From Ettlia oleoabundans (taxonomy: Eukaryota > Chlorophyta > Chlorophyceae > Chlamydomonadales): 40,051 bases of DNA. Below, piece by piece: positions 1-9,306 of this stretch. The translations under genes and the position numbers were made by a program. The stretch is taken from contig JAAMXP010002621.1 in the NCBI GenBank assembly GCA_019693395.1, forward strand, positions 1 to 40,051, read 5' to 3'. The stretch's first letter is position 1. Each line of letters begins with the position of its first letter. The notes below the pieces were generated by a model. It ran no database searches and was not told where the DNA came from. It was given only the letters and a program-made list of their open reading frames with translations.

Positions 1-170
1 ATGCAGCCTTGCCGGATCAGCCCAACTGGCAGGCTCTGGCAGGCATCCCTGGCTCTGCGCATGGTCTCGCGAAGGTCAGAAAAGCGGAATGTGCTCAAGT
101 CTCGCTAACTTTCTCATCATGATTTAGACTTTGCAGCTAATACGCATGTATTTGGTGTTGATAAGTAACC

Positions 171-1543
171 ATGCAAACCGACCGCCCTGTCCTTTTGTTG
201 GTCGTTTGCTTAAACGCCGCGGCATTGTTGAAGTTCAATCTAAGCTCGGACACCTTGATCGGCGCCATCAACGGGACTCTGGCCGCCGCCCTGCTAGCAG
301 CCTCAGTCTGCAGATCGGAGGAGTACTCTCGGCGGAGGTGAGTACAAAGAGAGTTTGCAATCTGTCGGAAAAAATGCGGCAGACCAACGAGGTAGGGCGA
401 ACGCACAGTATCAGCGGTGTCCAGTTCTAGAGTCCCGCCGCCACTAAGCACCGCTTAGCCGCTGGAGCAAGCAGATTAGTGCCCACGCTGACATGGTACT
501 TGGGACGTCTTTGCTGCCTCGCAGGCTGGTGCCCGTCGTGCTACTTCGCCTGCTGATTTGTCTGCTCCCACTGGTGTCCGACACAGTCAACTCCTTCCCT
601 GCTCATGAGCTTTCATGCTCAGCAAGGCAGCTGGTCCGCGGCACCTTCATGCTCCTGGTGAGGAGCAAGCCTTTGTTACTCCCTGTGCTCTATCATACAC
701 CGTTTTGCACTCGATCTGCTACAAATGCATTGCTGACCAGCTGGTGTATCAGCTGGCAGTGAAACAAAAAGGAGCATGCCTGACTTGCCTCCCACCAAGT
801 GGTACCTGGGGCCTACCCGCTTTGTTGTCGTGCTGCAGGTCGGCATCAGTTGGTCAGTCGGCCTCTTCATTGCCACCTTTCTGCTGCTGCCTCCCCCACA
901 GCACCTGGCTGTGCAAACTGTGTCGCTCGCGCTACTGTTTGCCAACAACGGCCCCGTGTGTGAACGCTTCCTGGCTCAGCACCCTGCCAACACAGCCATC
1001 ATTGAAGCTCTGGATGCCGGGCTACGAGCTCTGCTCTTTTCTGTGGCACCTGTGGCACAGGAAGACGTAACTTCGATGGAAACCAAGACTTCCAAGCTGG
1101 CAAGCTGCATGGCAGGAGCCACAGCCATGCAGGTGCGCAATCTGCCAGGCAGCTGCCACACCCCCTGGGCCCGTTGGTTTGTGGGCCTGCAGCAGCAGCC
1201 AGTCAAGCGCATGTTGTGAACACTGCATGGACGCATCTTTTGTTGCAGCAATAACCCACTCATTGTTCTGTGATCGCAGGTGGGGCTGGGCCTGGTGCTG
1301 CCCACCATGCTAGCATGGCAGCTGCAGAGCCGCATCGTCCGCACTCCTCAGGCTCCCACTCCCGCACGGCGCCGCCATTACCCCAACCGCATCATTGCTC
1401 CCCAGCCACAGCACAGCTCATGGACGCAGCTTTGCGAATTTGTGACTCGGAATACACAGGGATGCATGAACAAGCTCCTAATCACGGCTGGCAGCATGAT
1501 GCTGGGATATATCGCTTGCCTGGTGCTGTTGGTGCGAGCCTGA
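171..1543 (+). CDS. Unknown polytopic membrane protein (4 exons)
   Basis: Exons 171-337, 525-657, 839-1132 and 1280-1543 join in frame (GTGAG, GTGAGG and GTGCGC donors; CAG acceptors) to give about 285 aa. I do not recognise a family. The product is very hydrophobic: segments near residues 6-22 and 28-46 (exon 1), a Leu/Val-rich segment starting exon 2, a long one at the start of exon 3, one starting exon 4, and a last helix just before the stop that ends LVLLVRA. Some five or six membrane spans are likely. Soluble parts are short: a Cys-containing loop after the third span and a basic Pro-rich linker in exon 4 (PTPARRRHYP). The start at 171 is the first ATG in frame. An integral membrane role is all that can be inferred. 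It converges on the K+ channel gene. Confidence 0.55.
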
Positions 1544-2427
1544 CGTGCACTGCCTGACATCCGTCTTATGGTACCTTGCACACTTTTTAAAAGCATTGAT
1601 GATGCTGCATCCCATACGTTCCTACTCAATCTTCAACAACACTTTATACCCTGCAACCTTGCTCTTGTCTTCACTCTTTTCTTGTTATTATGATGGAACT
1701 TGCACTCCGACCCTGTTTACTTTAGTTCACTTGGTTTTCTTGAGCTTTTTCTTCAAGGTGCACCCCATGGCCCTGCCTTCTGCATGCAGAAACACATGTT
1801 CCCTGCCGTTGCTGTACCTTCTGCAGTCTGCCTGCACATGTGTCACCTACTTCATGGCCTTGAACGAATGTCCGACACTGGCCTGCCCATTAGCCACACC
1901 GCCCGCACTGCTTCATTTGCCCACCACTTGTGCCTACTTTTTCGTGAGGCAAGGGACATCACCTGCTTTGTTCAATCCCGATACCGTGCCACCTGCCCAT
2001 CTTCATCACTCCCTCGTATTGTCTCACCTGCTCAAACACTCATATAACCCATGATATACCAAAACTTTCTTGGGCACATTTGCATATGTGAGTGCAATTG
2101 GACCATGTCCGTCTGCCCTTCACTGCGCTTTCTTGCATGTTTACTGCACCCATAGCCTTATAAAGCATACATACATGCATTCATGCTTGCTTGCCCGGCA
2201 AACTTGCTTGGATTATGCAGGGCGATTACAGAGCACGGTAATGTTGAACTCATAACTATGACTTGGTCGAGGGGGCCTCGCTGGCGGCTTACGTCTCAGC
2301 TGCAAGAACCTGTCCCTGGTCAACGTGCATTCGGAACTCTCAATACTCAACGTCACAATTATAACAACAAGGCGCAGTCTAGCCGCACAGTCGTGCAAAC
2401 AGATGGGGTCTGACCATGCCACGGGCA
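1544..2427. other. Convergent intergenic region (3' UTRs)
   Basis: These 884 bases lie between the stop of the + strand membrane protein and the stop of the - strand channel. The stretch is T/C-rich on the + strand. Open frames inside it lack homology, splice structure or a sensible start. It probably holds both 3' UTRs. The only recognisable signal is a TGTAA on the minus strand near 2226-2230. Confidence 0.5.
2226..2230 (-). terminator. Putative TGTAA polyadenylation signal of the K+ channel gene
   Basis: TTACA on the + strand reads TGTAA on the minus strand, about 200 nt past the channel stop. TGTAA is the standard chlorophyte poly(A) signal. The match is only five bases, so chance is possible. 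Confidence 0.35.
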
Positions 2428-5400
2428 TCATCCATTGTGCCACACGTCGGCAGCTTGACCGGTCCCAGCCCAGCGTGTCCGCTCCCTTGCGACCGCCACT
2501 GATGACAGCTCTACGTCAGTCTGCCAGCTGGTCTCCAAAGAGAAAGTATTAGATGTGTCCCGAGTGGCCATGCTGACACCACTGCCGTGCCCAGCTGCAC
2601 TGCCGTGCTTGGTCGAGCCCTGCTGCTGTGTGACGGCAGCTTCGAGATCCGCTTGGAGTGTTCTGAGACGCTCCACCATGGCCCTGCAAAGGCTGGACTG
2701 GCGAGGCTGCCAAGAAGGCTGCTGCTGGCACGCAGGTTGCCCCTGCTGCCCCTGCTGCCAAGAAGGCTGCTGCTGCTGCTGCTCGTCATTCGTGGCGGGC
2801 ACTGGAGGCACATTGCCAGCACCGTCTGATTTGGCTGGCAGTAGTTCCTCAGCAGCCAAGCTACCACCAGCGCTAGTACATTCAGCTTCCAGCCGCTCCA
2901 GCAGCTTGTCCAGAAGGTGCAACAAACCCTGCGGCTGCTTTTGCCGCAGCGCCCCGTACAGCTGGCGACAGTCGATCCTCCAGAGATGGCAATCAGTTCG
3001 TGCCAGGGCATGCTGCCGCCAAGCTGAACCATCGGCTATAAGGTTGGCCACGGAGCTATGTGAATCACCACCAGTGCCGTCATGACTGCTGCTGCCACTG
3101 CTGCTGCTGCTGCTGCTGCTGTCGCCATCACCCCTGACGTCTGACGCCCTGCTGCGACCAGCATGCCTGTTTGTAGGCCGACCTGTTATCATAGACAGCC
3201 CCATTGCAGCGGGGCTGAAAAGGGCGGCCAGCCCGACCAACGCAGGCCCGCTAAAGTTGACAATGCTGCTGGCTGAGTGCTTCCCGGTATGCATCCTGCC
3301 TCCACGATGAAGTGTCTGCATCTCGCCTGCATACAACACAGCACAGCACAGCTTGACACGGCACAGCACGGCATGGGACAGACATGTCAGGCTGATTAAT
3401 GAATCGCAACAAGCTGCCTAGCAACATGCAGGTACGTGCAGGCAGGCAGTTTGCACAGGTATTTTGCAAGCTAGCGTGCTCAGCATCCTGGCACGAGTTG
3501 GCCTCCCCCACCCACCTTCCTCCAGAATATAGCAGTATGGACCGCAGCCGCCACTATCATCCGAATAAGCTTGCTCCTCCGCATCCCGCAGCTGCTGCCC
3601 AGGCAGCAGCATCACAGGAGTTGAGGCAGCAGCCAGCAGCTGTGCCACCACCCTGCGCTGCCCGGGTCCAAGGTTGGGTGGAAAGAAGTTGAGGTGGTCA
3701 AGGGCTGCCTGCTGCCGCTGCTGCAGCAGCCGCGCACGCAGCTTGGGTGGCAGTTCGGAATAGAATTGGTAGCGCGCCTCATGGTCTGGGATAACAGGAG
3801 GACCCCAGAGGAAGAAGGAAGAAGGTCAGTGGGATGGTGATGGGGGCAGGGGCCCGAAAGGCAATACAAGTGGTATGTGGGCCGGAGGTGTTGTTGTGAG
3901 TGATTGCGGCTCTCATAGAAGCTGGAAACCGCTCAGCTGCATGCCACATATGGACCCCTGAAGCAGCTTGCAAGACACTTGCTGCAACCGACCGCCTGAA
4001 CAGCTGCTCACTTGCAACAGGCATCCATCGGAATGCGTAGTAAGCACGTATCTTTCGTTTCAGCCAGAGGGGTAAGCCCAGACCTTGCATGCTTTCTTCT
4101 ACATCCTGCAAGGAAAGAGCAAAAGGCGAGGCCCCAGTTCAAATTCTGAGAAGGCCTGTAGTACTAATATGAAGAGAGCAAGAAGGAAGTGCATTTATTT
4201 ATAGACCCAAGGCTTCCAGCGCCGCTTCCCACCAGCTGCAATCCTGTCAGAAGCTGCAAAGCACAGGCAGAAAGCACAGCAACCTCTTGTGACACCTTGC
4301 TTGCCTGCAGCTTTTCTTTGATCATCTGATGGCGCTTGGCACGTGGCCCCGCTGCTGCTAGCACAGCTGCTACCTGGTTGATCAAGTAACCAAAGAAGGC
4401 AACTGCGCAATTCCAAGGGCCAAGGAAGGGGTGGGCTTCCACTGGGGCTGACGGCACCTGTCACACAGCTGAGAGCACCTCAGGCATGCTGCTGACATCA
4501 TGCCACAACGACAAGTTGCAGAATCTGTGCAACTGACTTCCCTCCCAAACTCACCCCCCACAACCTCAAAGAAGAGCACCATGACGGTCTCCCTGATGGT
4601 CACAGGTGTAATATCTCCATAGCCTGCAACCAAAAGGGACTGGCGGTGAGGTTCCTGCATAGTGAAGGTAGGCTTGGTCATGTAGTAGCATCTACCAAAC
4701 CGCACCAATGGTGACCATGGTTGTGAGGGCAAAGTAGCAGCTCACTACCCAGCGCTGAACATCACAGGCAGTGAGCAAATCATACTCCTTATTTCCTGCA
4801 TTGCGGGGAAAGAAGGCAAAAGACGGGGATGGGCACGGCTGCCACACATGAGAAAGCCTAGTACAGGTTGGGGCACAACATAGCCCAACATGGCATGTGA
4901 CGAGGAAGGAGCATGCGCGCCTCAAGTCAACTGAGGAAGGCAACATGCCAGCAGCCGAGCATTGCCACCGGTGCTCGAGCCGTCAGGCAGCCCAGCCTAT
5001 GCCGGCAGAGAATCGACAGCACATTGCTTGCTGGTCGATGATACCTCAAACAGCAACATGCATGCAGTGTGGTCGCACCAATGAATGCTGCCCAGCTATG
5101 TTCCAACCCCTCATCCAGTGCCATATTCCACCACAGGCAGCCCAGCAGGTTGACCAGCACCAGCATTGAATATGTTGCGGCGATTACGATGAGGACTTGC
5201 GGCGACAGCATGGAGATGAACGGCTGCTTAGAGGGGGGGGAGCAAGTCGAATATTGCATGCCAACGGGGACAGATTGGTAGGTGGCCATGGGTTGGAGGC
5301 ACCGGCATTCAGGCTGCCAGCCTGGCTTGTGGTCCCGCCGGTGCATTGCATGGCCTGCTTCCCATTAAAGTCCATCACAGAGCAGTGATTCATGAGAACA

Positions 5401-6824
5401 CAAACTGAGGATTATAACGGTAGCGTGCCCACCCGCATGGGTCCGCCACTGCTGCCAGGCGCCAGCTCTCGAAGCAGGCGCATCACTCTGCACATTCGAG
5501 AGAGAAGGGTTGCTGACGCTGCTTACATAGGAAGATATAAGGCAAATGAGTGCGACTAGGCATCACGCATCAACCACAACCTCGGCTGCCTCCAATGGCA
5601 GGGCTGCTCAGTGCTGCTTTTGTCCAGAGCAGCGTTGTGGGCAGGCCCCAGTGTAACAGCCCACCTCAGCAGGCGCAGCAGACGCAGCGCATAGAACAGG
5701 CGCAGCATGTGGCCTGTATAGTTGGCGGCAAGAAAGATGACTTGCAGCACGATGGGAATGGAAGCTATGGCATCCACAACGAAAGTACCGTGGCGAATGT
5801 AGTACCAGGCGCAGGTACGGGCATCTGCAAGCAGGGTGTGGCAAGGGCACTGCATCTGCAGCACGGGGAAGAAGCCTCCAGCCAGTCACGATGCAAAAGG
5901 AGGCAGCTGGGGTCTGGCATCAAAAAGCACTGCTTTATTGCGTTAGCAGATGCATGGGGCAAGCCCCGCGGCAAGCTTGGGACCCCCCCCCCCCCCCAAA
6001 AAAAATGATACATTCAACGATGCGGCCGGTAGGTGACAAAGCCGGCCGGCACACTGTATCTAGCTCACCGCGCACCACCACAGCATGTCCTGCCCAGCTG
6101 GCCACAAAGCCAGTGTGGAAGCCGACAGCCATGTCCATCAAGTACACAGCGCTGCCCACCCAATCCGTGAGCCCCAGCCAGTTGGTTTCCTGGAGTGACC
6201 TTGCATGGTTGAAACCTACTGACACAGCCACCAGGAAGGCTGCGGCACAGAGAAGCAGGCAGGGTGCTGGAGAAACTAGGTGAAAAGCTGGAGGTAATCA
6301 ACTGGCGTCACGGCGATGTTCACCCCTTGCAACATGTACAGCCATTTTGAATGTGCTCTGCGAGAGAAAAACAAACTACTGCCGCCAAGTTTGCCACACC
6401 TGTGTAGGTCATGTCGACAAAGTTGCTAAACACCGCCCTGCAGGCATCAGGGAGTGGTTGGGGTGCAGCAAACGGCAACATAACTACTTCAATCTGCTGC
6501 CTTGCCAGCGTGCGCAACGTAGCATATGTATGTATGCACACCTTGCGCTGGCGCTCAAAAGTCAAGCACCGGGGCTTGGCAGGCCGGGGGATGCACGTCC
6601 ACTCACCAGCATAATATCGCCGGGCTGAGAGGGCTGGCCACCGGCAGGTAGAGCATCGTGCGTTGTTTAAGAGTGCGAGCTAGAAGGCGGTAGCTCTTGA
6701 ACTCCATGCCATTGCAATGCAGAGTGCGAGCCGGAACAGCCGGGAGCAGCTCCACCGGCATCTCTCGCCCCGCATTAGCGGCGGCGACCGCCCGCCGATC
6801 GTTGTCTCTGTCCTCTTGCGTCAT
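2428..6824 (-). CDS. Voltage-gated K+ channel with CNBD-like domain
   Basis: Twelve exons join in phase: 6824-6607, 6437-6400, 6266-6069, 5824-5665, 5487-5433, 5223-5079, 4795-4706, 4623-4555, 4402-4305, 4105-3979, 3785-3516, 3326-2428 (about 788 aa). S1 and S2 lie in 6266-6069. S4 spans two exons, with arginines every third residue (RLLRLLRVMRLLREL). S5 is in 5223-5079. The pore gives the K+ filter TIGYGD, split by an intron at about residues 300-305. S6 is in 4402-4305. A C-linker follows (DVEESMQ, then LKRKIRAYYAF), then a CNBD-like fold (YILEEG, later CHLWRIDCRQLY). The order matches plant KAT/AKT, EAG and HCN channels, so voltage-dependent K+ flux is likely. The CNBD carries a Ser-rich insert, and the C-terminus is Gln/Ser-rich. 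The first two exons are the weakest part: they fit in phase but lack family similarity. Confidence 0.85.
3098..3121. repeat. CTG/CAG trinucleotide tract coding poly-Ser
   Basis: About eight CTG units on the + strand read as AGC codons on the minus strand. They encode part of the Ser-rich insert inside the channel's CNBD-like region. The tract is likely length-polymorphic. Confidence 0.8.
5983..6005. repeat. Homopolymer C15/A8 tract in channel intron
   Basis: A run of about 15 C followed directly by about 8 A lies in the intron between the S2 and S3 exons. Length may be unreliable in any assembly. Confidence 0.85.
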
Positions 6825-6913
6825 GGCTCGTGAGGCGGCGATACGCGTGACATGCCGACCTTCTCGCTTGCCACAGCCTGACGGGCGGCAGAAGACTATG
6901 GCAACAAACGATA

Positions 6914-6951
6914 TTACAATCGACTTGCAGTGAGCGGAATAGTTGGTTACA
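6914..6951 (-). terminator. Two putative TGTAA polyadenylation signals of four-TM gene A
   Basis: TTACA occurs at 6914-6918 and 6947-6951 on the + strand (TGTAA on the minus strand), 133-170 nt after the stop at 7084. They sit just before the start of the next minus-strand gene, as expected for tightly spaced co-oriented genes. Confidence 0.35.
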
Positions 6952-7083
6952 CTGCGAAAAGTGCTAACATATTGATTTCTGTTGCACGCAACCGGAACGT
7001 GACGAAGGCCTTGTGTGTGACTGAGGTGGCGGTGGCGGCGCCATGTCAGCGGCCCCTGCCACAAGGGCTATGATGGGCGCATC

Positions 7084-8857
7084 TCAGCTGGCCCTGGGGT
7101 GGTCGCTGCGGTACTGGGCGGCCTGTGGCAGCAGGATATGGGAGAAGGATCCCGTGCTGGTCAACGTAGAACTGCGGTGCATGGGACTGCGGGACGTGGG
7201 GCTTCGGGCGGGGCTGCTTGCTGGGCTGTGAGTCAGGCTGGTGCTCGGGCTTAGCGGCACCGGCTGCCCCGCCACCACCACCAGCGTCCTCAGGCCGTCA
7301 GATGTGACTGCGAATCGGCCGCTGTGTGGGTTGTGCGGCTGCACCCACTTCTTGGGGCTGTCGGACTCCCTGAAGGGCTCTGCGAGGAAACACACGGCGC
7401 AGGCGAGAGAAGACGGAGAATCAAGCGCAACTGCATGTGACAGGTGCTACAGCTGCCATCATAACATGCCCTCCTGGTCCCAGAACACAGCCACATGGTG
7501 CACCCATCTCACGCGCCCATCAAGCCATTACCTGCATTTTGCTGCTGCATTGATGACTCATATCCACACAGAGCCACAAAAAGGCCCAGCCACAATCTTT
7601 GCTAATTACTGAGTATTTGCCCAATCAGCTACCCATAAACTCACCAAAAACATTGCCATATGACCGTGTTGACTTGCAGGGGCTAACCGGCGGGCTGGCA
7701 GGCTGGTTAAACCGTTTGCTGACGCCGCTCCGTGCATCTGACACCTTGCTGTTGGCCCGTGCAGCTGCCGACACCGTCACAGCGCTGACAATGAAGCAAG
7801 GGATGAAAAGCGCCGTGATGCACCAGCTCATCGCCACCACAGCTGCACACAAGCGCGGCCAGGCAGGAAGCAGAAAGATGTCAGCATGAGAGGGTTGATC
7901 ATGCTAGGGGATGCAATGCGCATACCTTGCACATGCTGTGATGGTTACTTCCCATCATGCCTAGTGACAAGGCTGCCGCATCTCTCTTGGAACATCTTGT
8001 CCACATGACACTAATGTGTGGTTGTTGTTGGTGGTGGTGGTAGGCATCACAGAAACCTGTCTGCTTGTCGCCCATCCAGCCTCACCTGTCCGGTAGCTGG
8101 TCAGGGTGGAGTCCCAATGGTTGCCGGTGATGGATGCAGACGTTGCTGCGGCAGCATAAGACACCCACCAGACGAAGCCTAGGATACACAGCAGCGGCCC
8201 CGCAAAGCCGTACTTTGTCTTCCCCTCGGCTGTTGCGCACTGCATGCGTGCGGCGGGCAGCAGTGGTGAGACCTTGCAGTTGGCTGCACCTTCAGCGGCA
8301 GGGCGACAACGTAACATTGTTGCGTTTATGAAAGGCAATCCCGCCGGTGTGGCCCCTGCATTGTGTGGGACTCTGTTTGTGCGCACCTGCATGCCGATCA
8401 GCAGCACGCACAGCAGGATGGTGAGGGTGGTGCCTACATAGCCCGCTGTGCAATATGACGAAGATGTCATCGAGAGACCGCAGCTTGCCGTATATTCGCT
8501 GTTAGGCAGCAGAAATGAGCCCGTCAGACGCTGTCCGAGCACAACGGACACCGCGCAAGCCAGCGAAACCTGCAAGCGGCACAGAAAGGTGGGGCGGTTT
8601 GAGCTGAGGCGTTGGCGCCAAGGCCGGCGTCTGCACGCGTCCATCGCAGCACCCCCTGTGGACCTGTCAACACCCAAACGTCGAAATGAACACATTCAAT
8701 TACTGTGAGGGCCTTTCCCGCGCCAAAACAGTTGGCACAACCGCATGTTGTCCTGTGTGCGCGTAACCCACAAATGTGGCAGCAGCGGAGGGCTTAGGCG
8801 ACTTACCTCTACTACTCCAAGTAAAGATACAGCGGCAGCTCCCAAAATGGGCTTCAT
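7084..8857 (-). CDS. Four-TM MARVEL/CASP-like protein, paralogue A
   Basis: Exons 8857-8807, 8569-8387, 8239-8086, 7842-7645 and 7379-7084 join in phase to about 293 aa. Four hydrophobic spans are seen: one across the exon 1/2 junction, one ending exon 2 (TLTILLCVLLIGMQ), one in exon 3 (LLCILGFVWWVSYAAAAT) and one opening exon 4 (WCITALFIPCF). The loop between TM1 and TM2 has two Cys in a Ser/Thr-rich stretch. The cytosolic tail after TM4 is about 130 residues, basic and Ser/Pro-rich, and contains PVSPC and a run of SP/SPT sites that could be phosphorylated. The four-TM layout resembles MARVEL or CASP-like proteins, but the family call is tentative. It matches the gene at 27132-28349 in topology and in the WWxxYxxxAT motif. 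It is divergent from the GT31 gene. Confidence 0.65.
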
Positions 8858-9306
8858 GGCTGCCTAGATCACATGCAACCGTCGGGATGCAGGAAGAGAC
8901 GTGGGCCCAACCCTCAACACTGAACAATTGAAGGGTTTTAGCGCGGGTGTAGTGAGCACGCCAGCTCGCCTAAGATTGCGCGGAAAAGATGGCGAGTGCA
9001 GCACGGCAGCAAAGCACGCACTAATGCCTCCGCCGGGCGACGACAGCGATGTAACAGATGGCAAATATGGCTCGATATTGCGTTTGAGACCATGGTAGAA
9101 CTACGCATCTAGTGTTTTCCTTGGACCGTGCACACAGCTTGGGACTGCGGAAGTGCCCGAACTCCTGTCTCGGTTCACGCAGCATAAATCACGCGCACGC
9201 ATTCGTTCTAGAGTAAAGGAGCAAGCGGTCGATCAGGGACATCAGGCTCGAGGCAGCTGGCCGTCCTGAGCAGCTGAACAAGCTTGAGGTTTGCTTGATT
9301 GGAGCC
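8858..9306. promoter_or_regulatory. Divergent intergenic region (bidirectional promoter candidate)
   Basis: The 449 bases between the ATG of four-TM gene A (minus) and the first ATG of the GT31 gene (plus) must hold both promoters and 5' UTRs. I see no clear TATA box or repeated element. The call rests only on gene orientation. Confidence 0.4.

Noticed and set aside
1545..2054. Hydrophobic 169-codon + strand frame
   Set aside because: T/C-rich composition alone explains the hydrophobicity. There is no motif or splice partner, and it lies in the 3' UTR of the first gene.
2555..3085. Open frame of 176 codons on the + strand, Cys-rich
   Set aside because: It is antisense to the last exon of the K+ channel. 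The Cys-rich composition comes from CTG/TGC repeats that encode Ser/Gln on the real strand.
6325..6361. Segment reading STFKMAVHVAR before channel S1, possible exon
   Set aside because: It resembles the pre-S1 stretch of other channels but needs a phase 0 donor upstream that I could only get from a weak site. The chain 6607-6437-6400-6266 fits all phases, so I kept that and left this as an alternative.
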